Positions 21,377 through 31,684 of a stretch of 53,845 bases of DNA are shown here, piece after piece. The notes beneath the pieces were generated by a model that ran no database searches, was not told the DNA's origin, and saw nothing but the letters and a program-made list of their open reading frames with translations. Location of the stretch: contig JAJOHG010000168.1 of NCBI GenBank assembly GCA_021029095.1, forward strand, positions 1 through 53,845, written 5' to 3'. Each line of letters opens with the position of its first letter. Position 1 is the first letter of the stretch. Source of the DNA: Phellopilus nigrolimitatus (lineage: Eukaryota; Basidiomycota; Agaricomycetes; Hymenochaetales; Hymenochaetaceae). The position numbers and the translations under genes are program-made.

Positions 21377-21919
21377 ATGTGCAGAATGACATCTCAAGAA
21401 TGGCTCAGCCCAGGATCTCTGTTCCTCATCTTTGGCGCCAAGCCATCAGAAGAAACCAAGAGGACAATATGGTTAGCAGAAACCACTGATGATGGCAAGT
21501 GCCAACTCCTCGAGTGCATTCGCACACACAACAGCATAAAGTATGGCACAGTTCTCGTGAAAGACGCGGCTGTGAGCAGCCTGCACACAGACCAGTCGGT
21601 CCAGCTGCACCGCGCCATCAGGCTCATGAAAGAGAAACAGGAGTTTGAGGCGGCAGCGTACCTTGTGATGATGTGTGCCTGCTACCCCCCGGGCCCGGGC
21701 GTTACACATACCAACTGGATTGCGGAGCCACTACAAATTCCACCTGCCAAATGGGAACGTGGTGACCCGAAGGAGCAGGAGCTGGCAAAGCAAATCGTGT
21801 GCGCAGTGCTTGAGCACGGGAACGCGCCACACACCACTGGGCCGCGCATCTCCACACTGGAGCAGGTTACGGGCAAGATTGGAAGAGAAAACCAGGAGTG
21901 GCTCTATGCCAATAGATAA
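21377..21919 (+). CDS. Variable small-protein family, member C (unknown function)
   Basis: Single-exon frame of 180 residues starting MCRMTSQEWL (second in-frame ATG nine bases on). Family blocks are clear: N-terminal LSPGSLFLIFGAKPSEETK with RTIWLAET, a middle SVQLHRAIRLMKE, and the C-terminal HGNAPHTTGPRISTLEQV. The stretch between the middle and C-terminal blocks (CACYPPGPGV..., IPPAKWERGDPKEQE) has no counterpart in B. No signal peptide or known domain is seen. It sits in the right inverted arm facing away from the zinc-finger gene, opposite member B. Function unknown. The close conservation of the end blocks and of the promoter argues that it is a real gene. Confidence 0.75.
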   Translation: MCRMTSQEWLSPGSLFLIFGAKPSEETKRTIWLAETTDDGKCQLLECIRTHNSIKYGTVLVKDAAVSSLHTDQSVQLHRAIRLMKEKQEFEAAAYLVMMCACYPPGPGVTHTNWIAEPLQIPPAKWERGDPKEQELAKQIVCAVLEHGNAPHTTGPRISTLEQVTGKIGRENQEWLYANR

Positions 21920-22769
21920 GAACTTCCACTAGGTCGGTAGGCAGAAAATCCGTATATGATAATGTGTGGTCAATTGACAATATAAAATATGGATATGCAT
22001 CATGTGAGGTCGGTTGCCATCGTGGCTGTGACACTTTAGAACCTAGTCCTCTGTTTTAGGGTTTTCGTATCACATAACCTCTGAATAAGCACAGACTGAT
22101 CCTTCCACCGACCTTTATGCAGTATGTGAGATTCGACTGTAGGGCAGAAAGGATGCACGGCAGGTGCACTCTGCGCCGTTAGGATGTTCGCGCTCGTGCG
22201 GCACATATCCACACGAAGTGGACACCGTAGCCAAGTGTCATGGCCCGCAACTCAACATTCATGTCGATTGATATGACAGCATGAGCTTGGGCTTGCGGGG
22301 ACGGGGGTTTCAAAAGCGTGAGGTGGTTTGCCAAGTGCTTGTCGTAAAAGCCGGGATCGCGATTGAGAATGGATTGGGAAGTATGTGGCTTGTCCAGTGC
22401 GAAAGAAAAAAACGAGTGTATTCCTGTTGAAGAGTTCCCTGTGCTAGGTGCGCGTCCGTTCGTCGACATCAATAAGAAAAGATAGAGTGTCAGGAGTATC
22501 CATAGCACAGATGGTAAGAGGAGAAAAAACAATCACGCATAGAAACTTAATTGAACCGTCAACGGTACATATCTGCATCGGGAAAAAGTCCAGAAAGCGT
22601 CGCTCAAGCAATTCAATCGTCAGACAAATACAGCGGAAGGGTAGACACGCATCTCCTGCGCTTACTATCTATATACATACCTTCTACATTTCCATACCCG
22701 CTGTTACAACACGGACACGGCGTTCAGACGACGAAACGATCACCCACGCACCAGCTCCATTGTCAGCGT
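21920..22769. other. 3' flank of member C (right arm)
   Basis: No intact gene. Inverted match to 8250-9130, including the piece encoding NRDPGFYDKHLANHLTLLKP on the minus strand. Confidence 0.55.
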
Positions 22770-23200
22770 CTGCAATTATAGGCGGCATGGCTTGGCCGGG
22801 AGAAACGGACGCTGGCGCGCCAGGTTGTCCTGTATCATAGCAGGTCGACTTATTTAGCGGCCGAAGAGTAGAGACAAACAATTAGAAAGAAAAACGTACG
22901 GCGTGGAGGGAACGGCGACACCCGAGCTGGACTTGACGAAGCGTACTGAGAATACGGCGGCTCGCCCGTATAGAAGCCCCCCCGGCTGTCCGGGACCAGG
23001 CCCATAATCGTATCCCGCAGGCGCGCGGAAGGCATACTGCTGTGTGACGCCGGGCTCCCACACACACATACGAGCAGTGCCGCCCGCTCTCGGCGCAGGG
23101 CCAGGCGGCGCACGCCAGCAGCACCAGTCTTGAACCTCCGGTATGTGGAAGACCACCGCACCTCCGGAAACTGCAGCAACAGCATAGACCAAATCAAGAG
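22770..23200 (-). pseudogene. Mosaic relic: exon tail plus zinc-finger gene piece
   Basis: Minus strand carries the same exon relic as 12540-12905 (RAPAGYDYGPGPGQ, PYSQYASSSPARVSPFPP, donor GTACG, then MAWPGETDAGAPGCPV on the plus strand). At 23065-23130 the plus strand carries a piece of the zinc-finger last exon (YEQCRPLSAQGQAAHA against YEQRRPLSAQGQ). Pieces from different genes in opposite orientation show repeated rearrangement. Confidence 0.5.
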
Positions 23201-25160
23201 CAAACTCCCAGCAGCTGCCCTCCGAATTCAGGGGATAATGAGGAGGAACGCACGCTAAACATGGACACGACCCAGCATACCCGCCGTATATTATGGGCTC
23301 TCGTGCGATGGACGCCGCGACGCCAACGCCAACGCGTTGCCCATCGCCCGTCGTACCAGGGAGAAGCGACCGCCCTCCTTTCCTCCTTCTCCTACTGATC
23401 CGCTGCTCGGCCCGCTCGTCAGCCTCACACGCGGTGCAGTGCCCCCCTCTGCCCGGGCGTCCGGGCCTTGCGCATCGCCACGCATGTGCGCGCTCCTGTC
23501 TCTGCAGGGTCGTGCTCCCCGGGGTCAGAATGGGACGAATGAAAATAGAACCGCAGGCGCGCCATTACAGCCATACGCGCGCAGAGTCCGCGGACGGCGC
23601 CCTCGCGGCGCGGGAGATATCGTATCGTTTCACGCGCGAAACATGGACTGTATGTATAGCGCGGATAAGTTTGACGTGTCCGCGTTTCCTTTCTGCGTCT
23701 CCTCGCGCGGAAGATCTTTAGCACGCGAAAGTCACAAGACGCGGTCGCATGGACGTCGGCACGCTGGAGAACGAAACAACGAGCACGAGATGAGACAGCG
23801 CTGACGGTTGACGGTGACGGTGACTTGAAGGTGAAAGCCGTGTCGAGCCAATGCAGTCTGCGCGCACGAAGGCCTGGCGCCTCTTATCTGTATTGCTCGC
23901 CGCACTCGTCGTTTTTGTCTAGGTCGACGGGCTCGCTGATCTCGAGCGCTCCTCTCTCTGCGGGCTCGCGTGCCACAGGGCCAGAATGACAATATAAAAA
24001 AGGGATAATCCGAAGTACGCCGTTGCCACCATGCGCGTGCAACTCCGTGGACAGCGCCTGCCAGAATCATTGAAGGGCACGGCTAAGGAGATATCGTTTC
24101 GCGCGCAATTTTGAGCTTGTAGTGCGGGGATATTGGAGGCACTGCGTGCGTCAGATCTTCAGCATGGGAACGCATTCGCGAAAGGCTTGTATTCTGTCGT
24201 CGGGGAATGATATCGGCTGCTTGGCAGGTGAGTACGTGTCGTCGATGTGCCGAAGAACGGGACAAGGAGTGCGAGATCAAGAAGGGCATGCTCGAAGGCG
24301 CGGACGCGGAGAGGCAAGCGCATCCTCGCTGCGGTGAAGGAGAATGTGGAGCTCGTGTGAGGCGGACTTGTTCTCTTCCTACGATGTGGTCCTATATTTT
24401 TTTTCTGCAGGTTGAATGACCGAATAACCCGGAGGAGGGCACGATGTCGCATGCGATTTTCATCCGCGTGTTGTGGGAGTATCTTGTGGAGGAGAAACTT
24501 CGTCATGAGCTCTTTGAGGCGCAAGCTACCTTATATTTATAACCAAGCGTTTGTTTTCTGTTTCTGACATGGATAGCGGATCAGGTATGTCGAGGAAAAA
24601 GAGACCCATCGTCTTTAATGTGAGAATTCTAGGATCAAAAACAAGTCGCAAAGGTACTCAAGCTACATGTAAAACGAACGTGCAAGGACGACGAGGCGCA
24701 AGCTCGTCCTGTTCACCACCCTGGACGCGATATCGAGTGCGTTTTTCTACCCTATCTCATTCAACCTGTTGTCTGACCCGTCCGTTCCAGCAACACAAAG
24801 CTCACGGAAAAGGCACGTAGTCCATGTCGCGCGTAGGCGAGCTGTACGCGTACCCGCAGGGCTGGCGCGCGCGCGGCTCTACGCGCTCGTTCCGCGTGCG
24901 CCGCGCCACTTCACGCCCGCGCAGAGCGCGTGGCTCGCCGAGACGGCCGCCGCGTGCGCGCGCGCATAAGCAAAAAGGGACGCGGACGAGCTCCACGCCG
25001 CTCGTCGCGCTCGTAGAGGAGACGCCGGGCACGCGGAGGCGCTCCGGCGCGAACTCCGGCAGTAGATGTACATGCACACACCGTATTCGACCCGATGCCA
25101 TGGTGGCGCCGCGACTGGAGAACGGGAACGAGCTCAGCCCATGCGCAGTAGTGGCTCACT
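23201..25160. other. Intergenic region, no supported gene
   Basis: Mixed GC-rich sequence with long but unconvincing frames. At 24830-24967 one frame reads PRHFTPAQSAWLAE, possibly a fragment of a gene. From about 25165 the upstream block of member D begins (GCGCACATCGGGCTGATG), shared with C and B. Confidence 0.45.
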
Positions 25161-25481
25161 GCCGTTCCAGCGCTGACCGCACCAACATTGGCGGCAGTCA
25201 CAGTGGCGCACATCGGGCTGATGGTGTCAATCTGGGGCACTGTGCATATGCTTCCACACAAAATGGGTGTGTGCATAACACTGACCACGCTTGCGCATCA
25301 TCACAAGATGCTATCCAGGCTGGCAATGCGGATGCACATCTTTGCTGTCACCGGTGCATTTTTCCTGCTCTTTGCGTTGCGGCGCATGCAATCGTCAGTG
25401 GCATGGCAGCCAGTGTCAAGGATACATGCTCCAGCAAACTCGCCCGCTGCAATGATTGCCACCCATGGTGCATGTTCCCTG

Positions 25482-25552
25482 CCAAGGAGCAACAAAGCCT
25501 GCCCCTGTGCAAAGGCGGTTCTTTGCAATGTTGTGGTGCAGCACTATATAAA
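25482..25552 (+). promoter_or_regulatory. Conserved promoter module, copy D
   Basis: GGAGCAACAAAGCCTGCCCC, GTGCAAAGG, GCAATGTTGT, GCAGCACTATATAAA in shared order. TATATAAA is 25545-25552, about 100 bases before the start. Homology to C extends upstream to about 25165. Confidence 0.8.
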
Positions 25553-25653
25553 CCCATCCAGTCAGCTGCTTTCAGAGCATCCTCAGAACACAGACTTACT
25601 TACAGAACAACAACAGCAAAGACACACAAAAACAAAACAAAAAACCGAGACAA

Positions 25654-26301
25654 ATGGGAGTTTCTCTATCTATACTCAAGACTGTTTGGGAAAAACCGGA
25701 ATGGCTCGCCCCAAAGTCTGTCTTTCTCGTCTTCGGCGCCAAGATATCAGGGGATATCCACAGCAACAGGACAATATGGTTAGGGCAGACCGATGCTACC
25801 AGCAGGTGCCATTTCTTCGAGTGTGACCGAGGGAAAAACTTCTTTCAATATGTCGGGTTTTCCGGGAGAGACGCGGCCGTGGACAAGCTGTGCACCCTCG
25901 AACTTTTCCAGATGCACCGTGCCATCAGGCTCAACAAGGCCACACCCGCAGAAGACGGGCCGGACGCACGCGCGCAGAGTGCACGCACTGAAGATGGGAA
26001 CGATGCAGCCTTGGATAGATGGGACATGCTGAACAACATGTTCAAAGGCAAGCAGCTCTCCTGCGACATCGACCGCACCGCGTCCATCGCGTGGCTCGCG
26101 GCATTGCTCCGCGAGCCACTGATCGCCTGCGACCTGGACCTGGGCCTGGATCTGGACCTGGAGGACCCCCAGGAGGCAGAGTCGGTCGCACGCGCAATTT
26201 ATGACCACGGGAACGCGCCAGAGACCAAGCAGCACGTCTTCACGCTGTCGGAGGTGGTGAGGGCCAGCCGCGGGGAGGAAGTCGGGCGTAGCGCCGCGTG
26301 A
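25654..26301 (+). CDS. Variable small-protein family, member D (unknown function)
   Basis: Single-exon frame of 215 residues starting MGVSLSILKTVWEKPEWLAP. It begins further upstream than A-C: the bases that are leader in A-C (CTGTTTGGG...) are translated here, and the ancestral start is lost. Family blocks follow: SVFLVFGAKISGD with RTIWLGQT, LFQMHRAIRLNKA, and HGNAPETKQHVFTLSEVV. Between them is an acidic insert (EDGPDARAQSARTEDGND) and a LACDLDLGLDLDLEDP-like repeat partly shared with A (ACDL/FDLGLQDP). No signal peptide or recognised domain. It lies outside the inverted arms, in direct orientation with C. Function unknown. Confidence 0.73.
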   Translation: MGVSLSILKTVWEKPEWLAPKSVFLVFGAKISGDIHSNRTIWLGQTDATSRCHFFECDRGKNFFQYVGFSGRDAAVDKLCTLELFQMHRAIRLNKATPAEDGPDARAQSARTEDGNDAALDRWDMLNNMFKGKQLSCDIDRTASIAWLAALLREPLIACDLDLGLDLDLEDPQEAESVARAIYDHGNAPETKQHVFTLSEVVRASRGEEVGRSAA

Positions 26302-27230
26302 CCGGTCTGCTTTTATTTTATTTTATTTTAATTGATAGACTGTGCGCCCACCTGTTTGCAGTAGTTGAGCCAAACTACAGCTGATTGCAAAACATAAAGG
26401 CGATTTGCGAGGCTCGAGCCGACGTTGACTGAATGCATTTGAAGGGTATGCATGGCACGCAGCGATCACCTCGCGTCAGGCTGATCCGGCACGTGGTGTG
26501 TCTTTTCTTTCTCGTGCTCGGCATCGAGACCTCGATCAACAATTCATCTCTTGAAGCTCAATACCTCTGTGTGTGCTCTCTCAAGTCCTCGTCTCGTCTT
26601 CAAGCTTTCGGCTATTTGCGCCTTCAACAATTATGTTTCCTCGTTTTGTGTCCGACACTCTCAGACTCGAGTCTTCGGCCGAACAGGTACAATGTACAGT
26701 AAAATCATGCCACTTTTCGAGATGTTCAGCGAGAAGAGGTGCCAGTGTGTTGACATGCGGAAATCGGCTTTGAACATTTACTCGATCTACTTGAGAAGTA
26801 CAGCGGGAGTAATTGCTGCCATTTTCTGACTTTGGTGAGCTTCATCCAAAATCGAGACAGGTAACTGTGGGTTCCAAAGGAGAATTTCTTCGGGCGGCGC
26901 TGACTGATGTATTAGACAGGTGGGTGGCGGCGGCGCCCGACGCGGGGCAATCAGCGCGCGACACCTCCTGCCTAAAGAAGTTAGGAAGGGCGCAGATGAC
27001 GCCGATCCCGGCCTCGTCTTGGGCTCGATCGGCCCCCTTTTAGGAAATCGGTGCAGCGCATCTCTCCACATATTGCGTCGGGACTAGCCTCATCTAACTT
27101 CTGTGTTTTCTCTGACAGCTCGATGGGCTGAAAGTGGCTTGGAGCGTCGCCCGAGGAGGCCGCCCATCGGTTTTGTCTCCTTTGTCACCCCTCGCCCGGG
27201 CACGCCGGCCATTGGAGTGCCATATTCTCC
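26302..27230. other. Intergenic region
   Basis: No gene supported. A short (TTTTA)n tract lies at 26311-26330. The right end is the promoter of the first Rds1-like gene. Confidence 0.5.
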
Positions 27231-27237
27231 TATAAAT
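27231..27237 (+). promoter_or_regulatory. TATA box, Rds1-like gene 1
   Basis: TATAAAT about 100 bases upstream of the start at 27336. Surrounding promoter sequence is unlike that of genes 2 and 3. Confidence 0.6.
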
Positions 27238-27335
27238 CTCCTTCAATTCTGCAACTTTTTTCTATTTTCCCCAGTGTTCTGACACTTTTCGTTCCCGCCC
27301 CTCCACCCCGTACATTCCCCGCCTCCGCCTCCATA

Positions 27336-28287
27336 ATGAAGTCCTCCGCCCTCGTCGCTCCCTTTGTTCTCCTCGGCATTAGCTCCGTTAGCGGCATGCC
27401 CCTTGGGAAGCGTGCCGACACCCCGACGCAGACGCAGATCCTGCAGTACGCGCTCACGCTCGAGCACCTCGAGAACGCCTTCTACACCGGCGCCCTCGCC
27501 AAGTTCGACGCCGGCGCGTTCGCGAGCGCCGGCTTCGCGCCTTGGGTGCGCGGGCGCTTCGCGCAGATCGGCCAGCACGAGGCCGCGCACGTCGCCTTCC
27601 TCACAAGCGCGCTCGGGGACGACGCCGTCGCAGCCTGCACATACAATTTGTGCGCCCTCGATTCCCTTTCCTAATAGCCTAATCTCGAACCGTCGCTGAC
27701 AGCACCGCAGCTCGTACACCGACCCGCCGTCGTTCGCCGCGCTGTCGCAGGTCCTCGAGGGCGTCGGCACCTCCGCGTACCTCGGCGCCGCGCAATTCCT
27801 CCCCTCGCCGGCCGTCCTCACCGCCGCCGGCGCCATCCTCACCACCGAGGCGCGCCACGACGCGTGGGTCGCGTCCGCCGTGCTCGGGGGCACGCCCTGG
27901 TCGGGCGCGCTCGACACCCCGCTCGACCAGAACCAGGTGTACACGCTCGCCGCGTCCTTCATCACGGCCTGCCCGTCCTCGAACCCCGCGCTGCCCTTCA
28001 CGGCGTTCCCCGCGCTCACCGTCGCGGCGGACGCCGCGCCCGGCAAGTCTGCCCAGGTCGCGTTTGAGGACAGCGGGAGCGGCGATCGCTACCTCGCGTT
28101 TTTGTCGGGCCTCAGCACGACGTTCGCCAAGATCGACGGGAACAAGCAGGTGACGATCCCGGCGGGCCTGCAGGGCACCGTGTACGCTGTTGTGACCAGC
28201 AGCGGCTCGAACGCGACGGACGCGTCGACGCTCGCCGGGCCTGCCATCTTGTCTTTCCCCTTCCCCGCCAGTGCCTCGAACCCTTAG
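27336..28287 (+). CDS. Rds1-like secreted ferritin-fold protein, copy 1
   Basis: Two exons (27336-27649, 27711-28287) give 296 residues. A signal peptide ([20 protein letters not shown]) is followed by PLGKR, a likely Kex2 site. The mature part is a ferritin-like four-helix domain: [18 protein letters not shown] and TEARHDAWV supply the Glu and ExxH-type ligands of a di-metal centre. A C-terminal beta-rich domain follows. Fungal Rds1/stress-response proteins have this layout (Ferritin_2 family); they are induced by stress or nutrient change, and the reaction is unknown. The 5' half is the most divergent of the three tandem copies, while the 3' half and downstream DNA are nearly identical to copy 2. 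Confidence 0.87.
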
Positions 28288-29508
28288 TGTAGCCGAGTTT
28301 TTATTCGTTTTTTATTATTTGTGTTTGCGTCGGACTCGTTAGTCTTACCGCTATGCTCTCCTCTAGTTACTTTGTCTCTCGTATAACGTCTGCAGATACT
28401 TTCGAAAAAATTCAGTCAGAAAAATTGCGCTCGGCGAATGTCTTTAGAGGTGGATCTAATAAGTTACGCGGATCAAGCGAAAAAGGAAGGCGCGCCTACA
28501 TATTGTACATAACCAAGCTCTGACTCGGACTGGTTATCATATCATGAGGTACAAGCTCATTGTGCTCTAATACAAACGACCTGCCTCTCACCCGCCCCTC
28601 CCGAGGAAGAGGCAAACGCACCTGGTCTACCGCACTCTCTCGAGCCGACTCTTTTCACAACTCTCTGCGGCGTCAGATGGCGTTCTCGCTTGAAGTCAGC
28701 AAGTGTGTCCATGCTACTCTCCCACCGATGAAGGACTCCTCGAGGCAATCGCTTTCGCGGCGGTAAACGAGATCTTTGTCCTCTACCTACGCTGGACGAC
28801 AATACGGGATCAGGAAAAGGCGCCGCCATCAGCAGGGACATTTTCATTGCTCTGCTCTTAGGCTGTCTCGGGCGGCCACTCGTGGGCTGTGTGTCAAGGT
28901 GACGTGCATGTGTACCGCAACGCCGTATAAAATACATGCCGTACCCTATCTTGTCTCTAAAACCCGCAATACGACACGCGTTTTGTGCGGCCGTATCCGT
29001 ACACGGTACGCTGCGGAGCCCTACCCCGCCGCTTCAACGCTACTGGAGGTCATTTATCATTTTGTTTTCGTTTTTTTTAAAATATATATCACAAGTCGGC
29101 TGCGCAGGCTGGTGGTGCGGCATCACTCTGCTATGACGAGACTACATCCTCTCCTCCTCTCCCAGGCAATAAGTCGATTTTGCTTAGGGTGACTCACCGT
29201 TAGCGGGTGAGTATAAATGCCATTCGAATGAGAGGAGGTACTCTTTTCGAAATAGACGCTGTCTTAAGGAGTCAAAAATGTGGCTGACCGGGGCCCCGGC
29301 CGTAGTTTCTGGGAACTCAAGGGCAGACAGAGGCTGGCAGAGGCTGGCAGAGGCGGACAGCAGTTGGAGAGGCTGGCATACCGCCAGCCACCGAGTTGCG
29401 AATTGATATAAATTTCCGTCAACTCTGCGTTTTCATTCCCCAGTGTTCCACATTTCCTTAGCGTTCACATTCCTACTCCCCACTCTCCCTCAAACCCTCC
29501 TTTCCATC
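28288..29508 (+). repeat. Intergenic duplicated unit 1 (between copies 1 and 2)
   Basis: Near-identical to 30476-31684. It contains the 3' flank of copy 1, about 1 kb without a supported gene, and the promoter of copy 2 (TATAAA 29407-29412). Small indels and substitutions only. Confidence 0.85.
29407..29412 (+). promoter_or_regulatory. TATA box, Rds1-like gene 2
   Basis: TATAAA in GATATAAATTTCCGTC, about 97 bases before the start. An identical element precedes copy 3. Confidence 0.6.
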
Positions 29509-30475
29509 ATGAAGTCCTTCACCCTAGTCGCTCCTTTCATCCTCCTCTGCATCACCTCCGCCCGCGGCACGCCCCTCGGGAAGCGTGCCGATGTCCCGAC
29601 GCAGACGCAGATCCTGCAGTACGCACTCACGCTCGAGCACCTCGAAAGTGCCTTCTACTCCGAGTACCTCGCCAAGTTCGACGAAACCGCGTTCGAGAAC
29701 GCCGGCTTCAAGCCCTGGGTGCGCGGCCGCTTTGAGCAGATCTCCCAGCACGAGGCCGCGCACGTCGACCTCCTCAAAAGCGCGCTCGGAAACGACGCCG
29801 TCGCAGCCTGCACGTACAGCTTGTAAGCCGTCGACCATCGATTCCTTATCCTGCATTCCGCCGTACTGACAACGCCGCAGCCCGGCCACGGACCCGAAGT
29901 CGTTCGTCGCGCTGTCGCAAGTCCTCGAGGGCGTCGGCACCTCCGCGTACCTCGGCGGCGCGCAGTACCTCAGCGCCGCGCAGTCCCTCCCCTCCCCGTC
30001 CGTCCTGACCACTGCCGGCTCCATCCTCGCCACCGAGGCCCGCCACGCCGCGTGGGTCGCAGCCTCCGCGAACGGGGGCACGCCCTGGTCGGGACCTTTC
30101 GAGACCCCACTCGACCAGAACCAGGTGTACACGCTCGCCGCGTCCTTCATCACATCTTGCCCGTCCTCGAACCCCGCGCTGCCCTTCACGGCGTTCCCCG
30201 CGCTCACCGTCGCGGCGGACGCCGCGCCCGGCAAGTCTGCCCAGGTCGCGTTTGAGGACAGCGGGAGCGGCGATCGCTACCTCGCCTTTATGTCGGGCCT
30301 CAGCACGACGTTCGCCAAGATCGACGGGAACAAGCAGGTGACGATTCCAGAGGGCCTGCAGGGCACCGTATATGCTGTTGTGACCAGCAGCGGCTCGAAC
30401 GCGACGGACGCGTCGACGCTCGCCGGGCCTGCCATCTTGTCCTTCCCCTTCCCCGCCAGTGCCTCGAACCCTTAG
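29509..30475 (+). CDS. Rds1-like secreted ferritin-fold protein, copy 2 (chimeric)
   Basis: Two exons (29509-29822, 29881-30475) give 302 residues. Signal peptide MKSFTLVAPFILLCITSARG is followed by PLGKR (Kex2-like). Ligand motifs LEHLESAFY, ISQHEAAHV and TEARHAAWV are intact. Promoter, signal peptide and ferritin domain match copy 3 almost exactly. From about 30216 to the stop and beyond it matches copy 1 ([20 protein letters not shown] against copy 3's ENGAPVAPGKSAKVAYTDNG). It is therefore a hybrid of its neighbours. Compared with copy 1 it has an extra YLSAAQSLPSP-type insertion. Function as for copy 1. Confidence 0.87.
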
Positions 30476-31684
30476 TGTACCGAGTTTTTATTCGTTTTTT
30501 ATTATTTGCGTTATGCATCGGACTCGTTAGTCTTACCGCTTATGCTCTCCTCTAGTTACTTTGTCTCTCGTATAACGCCTGCAGATACTTTCGAAAAAAT
30601 TCCTCAGAAAAATTGCGCTCGGCGAATGTCTTTAGAGGTGGATCTAATAAGTTACGCGGATCAAGCGAAAAAGGCCCTGCCTACATATTGTACATAACCA
30701 AGCTCTGACTCGGACTGGTTATCATATCATGAAGTACAAGCTCATTGTGCTCTAATACAAACGACCTGCCTCTCACCCGCCCCTCCCGAGGAAGAGGCAG
30801 ACGCACCTGGTCTACCGCACTCTCTCGAGCCGACTCTTTTCACAACTCTCTGCGGCGTCAGATGGCGTTCTCGCCTGAAGTCAGCAAGTGTGTCCATGCT
30901 GCTCTCCACCGATGAAGGACTCCTCGAGACAATCGCTTTCGCGGCGGTAAACGAGATCTTTGTCCTCTACCTACGCTGGACGACAGCACGGGGATCAGGA
31001 AAAGGCGCCGCCATCAGCAGGGACATTTTCATTGCTCTGCTCTTAGGCTGTCTCGGGCGGCCACTCGTGGGCTGTGTGTCAAGGTGACGTGCATGTGTAC
31101 CGCAACGCCGTATAAAATACATGCCGTACCCTATCTTGTCTCTAAAACCCGCAATACGACACGGTTTGTGCGGCCGTATCCGTATACGGTACGCTGCGGA
31201 GCCCTACGCCGCCGCTTCAACGCTACTGGAGGTCATTTATCATTTTGTTTTCGTTTTTTTTTAAATATATATCACAAGTCGGCTGCGCAGGCTGGTGGTG
31301 CGGCATCACTCTGCTACGACGAGACTACATCCTCGCCCAGGCAATAAGTCGGTTTTGCTTAGGGTGACTCACCGTTAGCGGGTGAGTATAAATGCCATTC
31401 GAATGAGAGGAGGTACTCTTTTCGAAATAGACGCTGTCTTAAGGAGTCAAAAATGTGGCTGACCGGGGCCCCGGCCGTAGTTTCTGGGAAACTCAAGGGC
31501 AGACAGAGGCTGGCAGAGGCTGGCAGAGGCGGACAGCAGTTGGAGAGGCTGGCATTCCGCCAGCCACCGAGTTGCGAATTGATATAAATTTCCGTCAACT
31601 CTGCGTTTCCATTCCCCAGTGTTCCACATTTCCTTAGCGTTCACATTCCTACTCCCCACTCTCCCTCAAACCCTCCTTTCCATC
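30476..31684 (+). repeat. Intergenic duplicated unit 2 (between copies 2 and 3)
   Basis: Second copy of 28288-29508, ending with the promoter of copy 3. The period between starts of copies 2 and 3 is 2176 bases. Confidence 0.85.
31583..31588 (+). promoter_or_regulatory. TATA box, Rds1-like gene 3
   Basis: TATAAA in the same context as copy 2, about 97 bases before the start. Confidence 0.6.

Larger units (their letters stand above)
18790..22960. repeat. Right arm of the long imperfect inverted repeat
   Basis: Partner of 8100-12190. Gene order in the arm is zinc-finger last exon (plus), upstream block, promoter C, member C (plus), shared 3' flank, exon relic (minus). Every element matches the reverse complement of the left arm. 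Confidence 0.85.

Noticed and set aside
22179..22532. Minus-strand frame containing DKHLANHLTLLKPP
   Set aside because: A conserved string exists in both arms, but the frame is interrupted in the left arm and no complete gene or domain could be recognised; kept only as a possible relic.
2313..26301. The four-gene family as a transposon
   Set aside because: I could see no terminal inverted repeats, target-site duplications or transposase/reverse transcriptase features. Copies B and C are explained by the larger inverted duplication. Not excluded for D.
29524..30234. Minus-strand frames of 230-270 codons opposite the Rds1-like genes
   Set aside because: Antisense shadows of GC-rich codons; repeated in all three copies only because the sense genes are duplicates.
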